Source of the DNA: Roseburia sp.
Lineage (GTDB): Bacteria; Bacillota; Clostridia; Lachnospirales; Lachnospiraceae
Direction of reading: 5' to 3'
NCBI GenBank assembly: GCA_017621905.1
Contig: JAGASC010000084.1
Location: 1 to 6,562 of the forward strand
DNA length: 6,562 bases
The position numbers were made by a program, and so were the translations under genes. How positions within the stretch are numbered: the stretch's first letter is position 1; every line of letters starts with the position of its first letter. Shown piece after piece: positions 1-6,562 of this stretch. A model generated the notes under the pieces. The model was given only the letters and a program-made list of their open reading frames with translations. It was not told the origin of the DNA and did no database searches.

Positions 1-60
1 CAGCAACGCAGAGCAGAGGAACCTATATTTACCCGTTAGCCAGTAACGCAGCGCAGAAGG
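1..60. repeat. Two degenerate copies of a ~20-bp GC-rich direct repeat, 40-bp period
   Basis: Bases 1-19 and 41-59 match at 16 of 19 positions; the differences are at repeat positions 4, 12 and 18. Both copies share the core AACGCAG followed by GCAGA. The 20 bases after each copy do not match well, so this is a spaced direct repeat rather than a clean tandem array. The left copy begins at the window edge, so more copies may lie upstream. A 5-bp inverted repeat (CGTTA at 34-38, TAACG at 44-48) spans the start of the second copy. All three forward frames reach a stop here (at 37-39, 44-46 and 72-74) and none of the short peptides is recognisable, so I treat the stretch as intergenic. The function is unknown; it could belong to a dispersed intergenic repeat family. 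Confidence 0.55.
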
Positions 61-87
61 GACACCGCCAATAACCTTATATATAAC
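59..87 (+). promoter_or_regulatory. Candidate sigma-A-type promoter upstream of mutS
   Basis: A -35-like hexamer GGGACA (59-64, 4 of 6 to TTGACA) and a -10-like hexamer TATAAC (82-87, 5 of 6 to TATAAT) are separated by 17 bp. They lie in the AT-rich leader after the repeat and would give a leader of about 40 nt before mutS. The -35 match is weak and AT-rich DNA produces such matches by chance. mutS may instead be read from a promoter further upstream, for example with miaB, which precedes mutS in many Clostridia but is not visible here. Confidence 0.3.
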
Positions 88-120
88 ATACAAAACCAAA
101 AAAATTAATCAAACAGAAAC

Positions 121-126
121 AGAGGA
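121..126 (+). promoter_or_regulatory. Ribosome binding site supporting the mutS GTG start
   Basis: AGAGGA lies 7 nt upstream of the GTG at 134-136. It supports this GTG over the in-frame ATG codons at residues 7 and 8, which lie inside the conserved TPM-x-QQYL segment of MutS. Confidence 0.6.
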
Positions 127-133
127 AAAGAAA

Positions 134-2788
134 GTGCCAGAATTCACCCCAATGATGCAGCAATACCTGCAAACCAAAGAAGAATACAAAGACTGTATCC
201 TATTCTACCGTCTAGGCGATTTCTACGAAATGTTCTTTGACGACGCCCTAATCGTCTCAAAAGAACTCGAAATCACATTAACAGGCAAAAACTGCGGCAT
301 GGAAGAACGCGCCCCCATGTGCGGCGTCCCCTACCATTCCGTAGAAGGCTACCTGAACAAACTGGTAGCAAACGGTCACAAAGTCGCCATCTGCGAACAG
401 GTAGAAGACCCAAAACTTGCCAAAGGCTTGGTCAAGCGTGAAGTTGTCCGCATCGTTACCCCAGGTACCAACCTGGACATGCAGGCCTTAGACGAAAGCA
501 AAAACAACTACATCATGTGCATCGTAGGCACCGCCGACAAATACGGTGTTTCCATTGCAGACGTTACCACCGGAGACTTTTATGTTACTGAAGTAGATTC
601 CGAGCGCAAACTCTTAGATGAAATTAACAAATATATGCCTTCCGAAATTATCTGCAGTGACAGCCTCTACATGAGCGGAATTGACATGGAGGACTTAAAG
701 CATCGACTCGGAATTACAATTTATGCGCTGGAAGCGTGGTATTTTGGAGATGAGCTGGCAGAAAATACGCTGAAAAATCATTTTAAGGTAAAAAGCCTGG
801 AAGGACTTGGACTGGCGGATTACAACTGCGGCGTCATCGCAGCCGGTGCATTGTTAAAATACCTGTATGAAATACAAAAAAGCGACCTGGAACACATTTC
901 CACGATTCACCCCTATGCCACAGGAAAATATATGGTGCTCGACAGCTCCACAAGACGTAATCTGGAACTTGTGGAAACGCTGCGTGAAAAGCAAAAACAC
1001 GGGTCACTGCTCTGGGTATTAGACAAAACCAGAACAGCCATGGGGGCCAGACTGCTGCGTTCCTATGTGGAACAGCCACTGATCGACAAAAAAGAGATCG
1101 AAAAACGCCAGGAAGCCATCTGTGAACTGAATGACCACATCATTACCAGGGAAGAGCTTCGGGAATACTTAAATCCGATTTATGATTTGGAGCGCCTGAT
1201 TACCCGGGTGACCTATATGACGGCCAATCCCAGAGATTTGATTGCTTTCCGCAATTCCATTGGAATGCTGCCTCCCATAAAGACACTCATGGGAGATTTC
1301 AAATGTGATGTAATGAAAAGTATTTCAGAGGACATGGATACCTTAGAGGAACTTTATGCGTTGATTGATTCGGCCATCGTAGATGATCCGCCTATTTCCG
1401 TCCGGGATGGCGGGCTGATCAAAGAGGGCTATAACGAGGACGTAGATAAATACCGCAATGCAAAGACCGAGGGTAAGACCTGGCTGGCAGAGCTGGAGGC
1501 AAAAGAGCGGGAGAAAACAGGCATCAAAAATCTTCGCATCAAATACAACAAGGTTTTTGGTTATTACCTGGAGGTGACCAATTCCTATAAAAATCTGGTG
1601 CCGGATTATTTTACCAGAAAGCAGACCTTGGCAAATGCGGAGCGCTATATTACGCCGGAATTAAAGGAATTAGAGGACATGATTCTCGGTGCGGAGGACA
1701 AGCTGGTTTCTTTGGAGTATGACCTGTTCTGTGAAGTCAGAAACAAAATTTCCGCCGAAATTATTCGGATTCAGCGGACAGCCAAAGCCGTGGCAAAGTT
1801 AGATGTTTTTGTTTCTCTGGCGGTAGTGGCAGATCAGAATAATTACTGCCGCCCGAAAATTACCGAAAACGGAATTATCGATATCAAAAACGGCAGGCAT
1901 CCGGTGGTAGAAAAAATGATTACCAATGATATGTTCATCGACAATGATACATATCTGGACAATGGGAACAACCGGATCTCCATCATCACAGGCCCCAACA
2001 TGGCCGGAAAATCTACTTATATGCGTCAGACCGCACTGATTGTGCTGATGGCCCAGATTGGAAGCTATGTTCCTGCTTCTTCGGCCCAGATTGGCATTGT
2101 GGACCGCATATTTACCCGTGTGGGTGCTTCCGATGATCTTGCCAGCGGCCAGAGTACTTTTATGGTGGAAATGAACGAAGTTGCCAATATTTTAAGAAAT
2201 GCAACTTCAAACTCTCTGCTTGTATTGGATGAAATTGGCCGTGGAACCAGTACCTTTGACGGACTAAGCATCGCCTGGGCTGTGGTGGAACATATCAGCA
2301 ATCCGAAACTTTTGGGCGCAAAAACCTTATTTGCCACGCACTACCACGAGCTGACGGAGCTGGAAGGAAAACTGAGCAATGTACAAAATTATTGTATCGC
2401 CGTTAAAGAAAAAGGTGACGACATCGTATTCCTGCGCAAGATTGTAAAGGGCGGTGCCGATAAGAGTTACGGCATTCAGGTGGCAAAGCTGGCTGGGGTG
2501 CCGGATTCTATCATCGAGCGGGCAAAGGTCATTGTGGAGGAGCTGATTGCAAACGATATTACTTCCGTTGCCCGCAGCATTGAAGTGAATACAACCTCCA
2601 GCCGCAAGAAAAAGAAAGAAAAAGAGCACTTAGACGAGGTGGATCTTTCGCAGATGTCTCTGTTTGACACCGTAAATAATGATGATATCATAGAGGAACT
2701 GCAAAATATTGACGTGGGAAATCTAACACCGATACAAGCGTTAAATAAATTGTATGAATTACAAAATAAAGTGAAAAATCGCTGGTAG
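134..2788 (+). CDS. mutS: DNA mismatch repair protein MutS
   Basis: MutS is the mismatch sensor of post-replicative repair. It binds mispairs and small loops as a clamp-like dimer and, after ATP exchange, recruits MutL. The 884-residue product has the usual full-length layout: mismatch-binding domain (about 1-120) with the G28-D-F30-Y-E32 motif that inserts Phe and Glu at the mispair; connector (about 125-255); lever/clamp core (about 265-570); and ATPase domain with Walker A GPNMAGKST (620-628), signature SGQS (671-674), Walker B ending D699-E700 and the H-loop histidine H736. A basic stretch RKKKKEKE (824-831) leads to a probable beta-clamp-binding peptide QMSLF (840-844) and a C-terminal oligomerisation segment (TPIQALNKLYEL). 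The GTG start is chosen because the N-terminus then aligns with the family's conserved beginning and a Shine-Dalgarno sequence sits upstream. Codon usage in roughly the first 150 codons differs from the rest. Identification is secure. Confidence 0.98.
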   Translation: MPEFTPMMQQYLQTKEEYKDCILFYRLGDFYEMFFDDALIVSKELEITLTGKNCGMEERAPMCGVPYHSVEGYLNKLVANGHKVAICEQVEDPKLAKGLVKREVVRIVTPGTNLDMQALDESKNNYIMCIVGTADKYGVSIADVTTGDFYVTEVDSERKLLDEINKYMPSEIICSDSLYMSGIDMEDLKHRLGITIYALEAWYFGDELAENTLKNHFKVKSLEGLGLADYNCGVIAAGALLKYLYEIQKSDLEHISTIHPYATGKYMVLDSSTRRNLELVETLREKQKHGSLLWVLDKTRTAMGARLLRSYVEQPLIDKKEIEKRQEAICELNDHIITREELREYLNPIYDLERLITRVTYMTANPRDLIAFRNSIGMLPPIKTLMGDFKCDVMKSISEDMDTLEELYALIDSAIVDDPPISVRDGGLIKEGYNEDVDKYRNAKTEGKTWLAELEAKEREKTGIKNLRIKYNKVFGYYLEVTNSYKNLVPDYFTRKQTLANAERYITPELKELEDMILGAEDKLVSLEYDLFCEVRNKISAEIIRIQRTAKAVAKLDVFVSLAVVADQNNYCRPKITENGIIDIKNGRHPVVEKMITNDMFIDNDTYLDNGNNRISIITGPNMAGKSTYMRQTALIVLMAQIGSYVPASSAQIGIVDRIFTRVGASDDLASGQSTFMVEMNEVANILRNATSNSLLVLDEIGRGTSTFDGLSIAWAVVEHISNPKLLGAKTLFATHYHELTELEGKLSNVQNYCIAVKEKGDDIVFLRKIVKGGADKSYGIQVAKLAGVPDSIIERAKVIVEELIANDITSVARSIEVNTTSSRKKKKEKEHLDEVDLSQMSLFDTVNNDDIIEELQNIDVGNLTPIQALNKLYELQNKVKNRW

Positions 2789-2827
2789 GAAAGCGTTGGT
2801 ATCGACAAAAACAAAAAATACTCATAG

Positions 2828-2834
2828 AAGGAGG
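2828..2834 (+). promoter_or_regulatory. Strong ribosome binding site of mutL
   Basis: AAGGAGG, a near-perfect anti-16S match, lies 7 nt before the ATG at 2842. The rest of the 53-nt mutS-mutL gap holds no hairpin plus U-run that would read as a terminator, so the two genes are probably co-transcribed and mutL is translated independently and efficiently. Confidence 0.8.
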
Positions 2835-2841
2835 AAGCAGG

Positions 2842-5019
2842 ATGCCGCAAATTACATTATTAAGTCAGGAAACCATCGATAAAATCGCAGCCGGAGAAGT
2901 TGTAGAGCGTCCGTCTTCCGTGGTAAAAGAACTGGTAGAAAATGCCATTGATGCAAAGGCAACGGCTGTCACTGTGGAAATTAAAGAAGGTGGCATTTCA
3001 TTTATCCGAATCACCGATAATGGATGTGGGATTGAAAGAGAGCAGGTCCCCATTGCTTTTTTACGTCATTCCACCAGTAAAATACGAAGTGTAGAAGACC
3101 TGATGTGTGTGAAATCCTTAGGATTCCGTGGTGAGGCACTATCCAGCATTGCGGCAGTTTCCCAGGTAGAATTGATTACCAAGACTTACGGAGAACTGAC
3201 GGGAACACGATATGTGATTGAAGGTTCCAGGGAAAAAGAAAATGAGGAAATCGGTGCACCGGATGGAACCACTTTTATTGTGCGTAATCTTTTTTACAAT
3301 ACACCGGCGAGACGGAAGTTTTTAAAGACAGCCCAGACAGAGGGAAATTATATCAGTGATTTGATGGAGCGTCTGGCATTGTCACATCCGGATATTTCTT
3401 TTAAGTTCATCAATAATGGCCAGACAAAGATGCATACCTCCGGAAATTCCAATGAAAAAGATATGATTTATCATATTTATGGCCGGGATATTACAGCTTC
3501 ATTACTTCCCGTGGACGTGGAGACGGAACTTTTCCGGGTGAAGGGCTTCATCGGAAAACCTTTGATTTCACGTGGAAACAGAAACTATGAAAATTATTTT
3601 ATCAATGGCCGTTATATCAAGAGTGCATTGCTCTCGAAAGCCATTGAGGAGGCCTACAAGGGTTTTCTTATGCAGCATCAGTATCCCTTCTGCGTGCTGT
3701 ATTTTACCATAGATACAGATATTTTGGACGTCAACGTACATCCGACAAAAATGGAACTGCGATTTTCCAACAATGAGGAAATTTACCGGAAACTGTATGA
3801 AATTATCCGTAATGCGCTGACTCATAAGGAATTTATACCTGAGGTTCCTGTAGACGACAGAAAAGGGACACAGTCTGCACCTGTCAGTATAAAAACACCG
3901 GAACCTTTCGAAAAACGGAGAATCCAGGACATCCGTACAGCAATTGCGAAAGACACTCCTTACGAAATAAAATATCCGGACCGCAACCGGCTGACAGGAG
4001 AGCAAACTGGTCAGAATGCCACCGGAAGCAGCAGCCACCGCACTGTTTTTAAAAATGAGCAAAAGGCGGCTGCTCCAAGTGAGAATATCAAACAAAGTAA
4101 TGAGACATTGGAAAGCAGGATGCAGAATATGTCAGGCAATGCAGCTGGAAAAAGCCAAAAGGTTCCGGAAAATCTTGACGTATTCATAAGTCTCCTTCCT
4201 GGATATAAAAAGGAAATTTCCATCGGAAATCCTTCAAAACAGCCATTGGAAGAAAGAACAGCCGACGTTGTTCGGGAAGACAGCTCCTATATGGCAAACA
4301 GCTCCCACATAGGATTTACCGAAGAACCGACTGGGCCTCAGCGTGAAAATACGCATATAAAAAACAATACCGAAACAACTGTTGTTTACGAACAGCAAAC
4401 ATTTATTTCTGCGGAAAATGGTTTTCTGACAAAGGATGCGGCTAAAAAACACAAAATCATCGGTCAGCTCTTCGACACCTACTGGCTCATCGAATATGAG
4501 GACAAATTATTTATTATCGACCAACACGCGGCGCATGAAAAAGTACTCTATGAACGCACGATGTCCCGGGTCATGAAAAATGAATTTACGTCCCAGACCT
4601 TAAGTCCGCCGATCATACTGACGTTAAGTTCGGAGGAGACGGAAATGTTGGAAAAATACGAAGAGCAGATCAGCGCATTCGGCTATTCCATAGAACCCTT
4701 TGGCGGCAAGGAATACGCCATTAATGCAATCCCCGCCGAATTTGAGGCTGTGGATATGAAGAGCATGTTTATCGACCTGCTGGATGATTTTGCCACTTTA
4801 TCAGGAAAAGATGCCCCCACGCTCATACTGGAAAAGGTTGCTTCCATGTCCTGTAAAGCAGCAGTCAAGGGCAACCAGCACTTGAGCCGTCCGGAAATGG
4901 AGCAGTTGATTGATGAATTGCTGAACCTGGAAAATCCGTATCAATGCCCCCACGGCAGACCAACGATTATTTCCATGAGCAAATATGAAATTGAGAAAAA
5001 ATTTAAAAGAATATTATAG
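2842..5019 (+). CDS. mutL: DNA mismatch repair endonuclease MutL
   Basis: MutL couples mismatch recognition by MutS to strand incision. The N-terminal GHKL ATPase (about 1-330) shows the family motifs: the E30 region ending N34 (general base and Mg-binding Asn, equivalent to E. coli E29 and N33), D59-N-G-C-G63, and GFRGEAL (94-100). The C-terminal domain (about 535-725) carries the endonuclease motif D560-Q-H-A-A-H-E566 with E571, plus the metal-site segments C671-K-A-A-V-K676 and C702-P-H704-G-R-P707. It therefore belongs to the nicking MutL type found in bacteria without MutH. QTLSPP (585-590) occupies the place of the B. subtilis clamp-binding QEMIVP, so it is a candidate sliding-clamp contact. 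The product is 725 residues, about 100 longer than E. coli or B. subtilis MutL. The excess lies in a polar, low-complexity linker (about 331-533). It lies 53 nt after mutS and is probably in the same operon. Confidence 0.98.
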   Translation: MPQITLLSQETIDKIAAGEVVERPSSVVKELVENAIDAKATAVTVEIKEGGISFIRITDNGCGIEREQVPIAFLRHSTSKIRSVEDLMCVKSLGFRGEALSSIAAVSQVELITKTYGELTGTRYVIEGSREKENEEIGAPDGTTFIVRNLFYNTPARRKFLKTAQTEGNYISDLMERLALSHPDISFKFINNGQTKMHTSGNSNEKDMIYHIYGRDITASLLPVDVETELFRVKGFIGKPLISRGNRNYENYFINGRYIKSALLSKAIEEAYKGFLMQHQYPFCVLYFTIDTDILDVNVHPTKMELRFSNNEEIYRKLYEIIRNALTHKEFIPEVPVDDRKGTQSAPVSIKTPEPFEKRRIQDIRTAIAKDTPYEIKYPDRNRLTGEQTGQNATGSSSHRTVFKNEQKAAAPSENIKQSNETLESRMQNMSGNAAGKSQKVPENLDVFISLLPGYKKEISIGNPSKQPLEERTADVVREDSSYMANSSHIGFTEEPTGPQRENTHIKNNTETTVVYEQQTFISAENGFLTKDAAKKHKIIGQLFDTYWLIEYEDKLFIIDQHAAHEKVLYERTMSRVMKNEFTSQTLSPPIILTLSSEETEMLEKYEEQISAFGYSIEPFGGKEYAINAIPAEFEAVDMKSMFIDLLDDFATLSGKDAPTLILEKVASMSCKAAVKGNQHLSRPEMEQLIDELLNLENPYQCPHGRPTIISMSKYEIEKKFKRIL

Positions 5020-5020
5020 T
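4991..5020 (+). promoter_or_regulatory. Candidate promoter for miaA at the 3' end of mutL
   Basis: TTGAGA (4991-4996, 5 of 6 to TTGACA) and TATAGT (5015-5020, 5 of 6 to TATAAT) are 18 bp apart, overlapping the last codons and stop of mutL. Transcription would begin near 5027 and leave a leader of roughly 60 nt before miaA. In E. coli, miaA is likewise known to have a promoter within mutL, so an internal promoter is plausible. The lysine-rich, AT-rich end of mutL makes a chance match possible. Confidence 0.33.
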
Positions 5021-5043
5021 ACATGATTTTTATATGCTCGCGG

Positions 5044-5055
5044 ACACAGCTGTGT
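5044..5055. repeat. Perfect 12-bp palindrome in the mutL-miaA gap
   Basis: ACACAGCTGTGT is a perfect 12-bp dyad lying about 35 nt before the preferred miaA start. As RNA it would form at most a 4-bp stem with a 4-nt loop and has no U-run after it, so it is not a terminator. It could be an operator half-site pair or chance; it does not resemble the Firmicute LexA box. Confidence 0.4.
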
Positions 5056-5079
5056 TGTAACAAAGCAGTATATTGGAAT

Positions 5080-5083
5080 GGAG
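5080..5083 (+). promoter_or_regulatory. Ribosome binding site that decides the miaA start
   Basis: GGAG lies 6 nt upstream of the ATG at 5090. The earlier in-frame ATG at 5078 overlaps this site and has no purine-rich Shine-Dalgarno sequence at the proper distance. This favours 5090 as the real start. Confidence 0.6.
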
Positions 5084-5089
5084 CTTTAT

Positions 5090-6049
5090 ATGAAAAAAAA
5101 TCCAATGATAATATTAACCGGCCCCACGGCAGTGGGAAAAACCGCCCTTTCCATTGAACTGGCAAGGCGCATAGACGGAGCGATTATTTCCGCAGACTCC
5201 ATGCAGGTATATAAATATATGGATATCGGTTCCGCAAAGATCAGCCGGTCGGAAATGCAGGGCATCCCCCATTACCTGATTGATGAGTTAGAACCCGCCG
5301 AGGAATTTCACGTGGTGCGTTTTGTAGAAATGGCAAAACATTATCTGGAGGAAATCTATCGCGAGGGCAGGATTCCAATCGTAGTAGGCGGAACAGGCTT
5401 TTACATACAGGCATTGCTCTACGATATTGATTTCACCGAGCAGGAATGCGATGAGGCATACCGGAGCAGCCTGGAAGCACTGGCAAAAGAAAAGGGTGCC
5501 GAATATCTTCATTCCATGCTGCAGGAAGTAGATCCTGAATCCGCGGAAGCGATACATGCCAACAATATCAAGCGTGTCATACGCGCTTTGGAATTTTATC
5601 ATTTATCCGGGCAAAAGATATCTGAACATAATGAGAATGAGCGCAAGAAACAGTCGCCTTATAATTTTGCATATTTTGTCCTAAATGATGAACGGGCAAA
5701 ACTTTATGAAAAAATTGACCTTCGTGTAGATCAAATGGTAGAACAGGGGCTTGTGGAGGAAGTGAAACATTTAAAAGACATGGGATGTCACCGGGAAATG
5801 GTTTCCATGCAGGGGCTTGGCTACAAGGAAATACTGGATTATCTGGATGGAAAACGAAGTCTAAAGGAAGCAGTTTACATTATAAAGAGAGAGACCAGAC
5901 ATTTTGCCAAGCGTCAGATTACCTGGTTTAAGCGGGAGAGAGAGGTCATTTGGTTAAACAAAGAAATTTTTCAATATGATGAGAAACGTATTTTGGATCA
6001 AATGTTGAAAATTCTAATTGAACGTAACATATATAAGGAGAAAGATTGA
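5090..6049 (+). CDS. miaA: tRNA dimethylallyltransferase MiaA
   Basis: MiaA transfers a dimethylallyl group from DMAPP to N6 of A37 in tRNAs that read codons starting with U. The product, i6A37, is commonly matured to ms2i6A by MiaB, and it stabilises codon-anticodon pairing. Using the 319-residue form, the sequence shows the P-loop GPTAVGKT (11-18), the substrate-site DSMQVYK segment (36-42), DIGSAK (45-50), GGTGFY (100-105), SMQGLGYKE (239-247) and the C-terminal RQITWFKR (275-282). All are hallmarks of the family, and the length is normal (about 300-320). I prefer the ATG at 5090 because GGAG sits 6 nt upstream; the frame also opens at 5078, which would add four residues (MELY). An A8 run (5093-5100) directly follows the start codon. 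The gene follows mutL by about 70 nt and ends one base before the next start, so translation of the two is likely coupled. Confidence 0.96.
   Translation: MKKNPMIILTGPTAVGKTALSIELARRIDGAIISADSMQVYKYMDIGSAKISRSEMQGIPHYLIDELEPAEEFHVVRFVEMAKHYLEEIYREGRIPIVVGGTGFYIQALLYDIDFTEQECDEAYRSSLEALAKEKGAEYLHSMLQEVDPESAEAIHANNIKRVIRALEFYHLSGQKISEHNENERKKQSPYNFAYFVLNDERAKLYEKIDLRVDQMVEQGLVEEVKHLKDMGCHREMVSMQGLGYKEILDYLDGKRSLKEAVYIIKRETRHFAKRQITWFKREREVIWLNKEIFQYDEKRILDQMLKILIERNIYKEKD
6035..6040 (+). promoter_or_regulatory. Ribosome binding site of the methionine gamma-lyase-family gene, inside miaA
   Basis: AAGGAG lies within the last codons of miaA, 10 nt before the ATG at 6051. The spacing is slightly long, but there is no better site. 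Together with the one-base gap between the miaA stop (6047-6049) and this ATG, it points to translational coupling. Confidence 0.6.
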
Positions 6050-6050
6050 A

Positions 6051-6562
6051 ATGAATCTGCTAATGAAAGAACAATATGAAAGTCTGGGGATTTCCCCGGA
6101 AGTCTATGAATTCGGCGAAAAAATTGAAAGTTCATTGAAAGAACGATTCGAGGAAATCGACCGGCGGGCAGAATATAATCAGCTGAAAGTCATAAAGGCC
6201 ATGCAGGAAAACCGGGTCAGTGCCGAATGCTTCAATATCAGTTCCGGTTATGGCTACAATGATCTGGGGCGTGATACTTTGGAAAAAGTCTATGCCTCCT
6301 GCTTTAAAGGAGAAGACGCCCTGGTACGTCCACAGATTACCTGCGGTACCCATGCGCTGGCATTGGCGCTTATGTCAAATTTAAGACCGGGAGATGAACT
6401 TTTATCTCCGGTTGGCAAACCCTATGATACTTTAGAGGAAGTCATCGGCATTCGTCCTTCCAAGGGTTCTTTGGCAGAATACGGTGTGACTTACAGGCAG
6501 GTGGATTTGCTGCCGGACGGAAGCTTTGATTTTGATCACATTGCAAAGGCAATCAATGAACG
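6051..6562 (+). CDS. Methionine gamma-lyase-family PLP protein (YnbB-like), 3'-truncated by the window edge
   Basis: About 170 residues are visible and the frame is still open at the window end. The conserved blocks match the Met_gamma_lyase family (fold-type I PLP enzymes, often labelled aluminium resistance protein; YnbB in Bacillus): SSGYGYNDLGRDTLE at about 64-78, the VRPQI block (92-96) running into C98-G-T-H-A102, then the LRPGDELLSPVGKPYDTLEE region and the RPSKGSLAEYGV segment. In this fold the GTHA region is expected to contact the cofactor phosphate; the Schiff-base lysine would lie beyond the window. The true substrate is not established for most members, so the lyase name is a family label rather than a demonstrated activity. 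The start at 6051 is taken because of the AAGGAG upstream and the one-base spacing from miaA; the ATG at 6063 has no evident ribosome binding site. In Bacillus the homologue also lies downstream of miaA, separated by hfq and hflX, which are not present between the two genes here. Confidence 0.88.
   Translation, partial: MNLLMKEQYESLGISPEVYEFGEKIESSLKERFEEIDRRAEYNQLKVIKAMQENRVSAECFNISSGYGYNDLGRDTLEKVYASCFKGEDALVRPQITCGTHALALALMSNLRPGDELLSPVGKPYDTLEEVIGIRPSKGSLAEYGVTYRQVDLLPDGSFDFDHIAKAINE

Noticed and set aside
1..39. Possible C-terminal tail of an upstream gene (12 codons then TAG in frame 1)
   Set aside because: The residues do not resemble the end of MiaB or any protein I recognise, and the stretch coincides with the repeat, so coding cannot be supported.
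2606..2626. A-rich tract in mutS (AAG/AAA/GAA codons) as a slippage or programmed frameshift site
   Set aside because: The A runs are only 5 long, the frame continues into the conserved clamp-binding and oligomerisation segments, and no alternative frame product is evident.
2476..2850. 124-codon open frame on the minus strand over the mutS 3' end
   Set aside because: It is antisense to the mutS C-terminus, its Ser/Phe-rich translation mirrors Lys/Glu-rich coding DNA, and no family resemblance was seen.
3568..4095. 175-codon open frame on the minus strand within mutL
   Set aside because: It lies wholly antisense to conserved mutL sequence, has no recognisable motif, and its hydrophobic and Cys/Phe-rich composition is typical of a reverse-strand shadow.
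5020..5089. Terminator between mutL and miaA
   Set aside because: The only dyad (5044-5055) gives a 4-bp stem with no following U-run; it is not a convincing intrinsic terminator.
6132..6353. 73-codon open frame on the minus strand opposite the methionine gamma-lyase-family gene
   Set aside because: The forward frame there is clearly coding, with strong family motifs; the reverse frame shows none.

Overview
The window is a chromosomal housekeeping segment, most likely from a Firmicute of class Clostridia, probably Lachnospiraceae. That placement is inferred from the mutS-mutL-miaA gene order, strong AGGAGG-type ribosome binding sites, moderate GC content, a MutL of the endonuclease type, and a methionine gamma-lyase-family gene just after miaA. 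I see no tRNA, rRNA, CRISPR array, insertion sequence or prophage gene.

Layout, all on the + strand. Positions 1-133 are non-coding as far as I can tell. They hold two degenerate copies of a ~20-bp GC-rich repeat spaced exactly 40 bp apart, followed by an AT-rich leader with a weak promoter candidate. mutS (134-2788, GTG start) encodes the mismatch sensor. After 53 nt comes mutL (2842-5019), encoding a MutL with an intact metal-dependent endonuclease motif and an unusually long linker. After about 70 nt comes miaA (5090-6049, or from 5078), encoding the tRNA dimethylallyltransferase. One base after its stop begins a 3'-truncated gene (6051 to the window edge) for a PLP-dependent methionine gamma-lyase-family protein, often annotated as aluminium resistance or YnbB-like.

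How the genes work together: MutS finds mismatches and recruits MutL, which nicks the daughter strand itself. Both proteins carry recognisable or plausible sliding-clamp-binding peptides, as expected for MutH-independent, clamp-directed repair. MiaA prenylates A37 of tRNAs that read UNN codons. The two jobs are not biochemically linked, but mutL-miaA adjacency is conserved across many bacteria. The genes are probably at least partly co-transcribed, since I find no convincing terminator between them. A promoter candidate at the mutL 3' end could drive miaA and the downstream gene separately.

I did not find an undescribed system. The points most worth a second look are the 40-bp-spaced repeat at the left edge, the abrupt codon-usage change inside mutS near position 580, the long MutL linker, and the miaA start region (competing starts, an A8 tract and an upstream palindrome).
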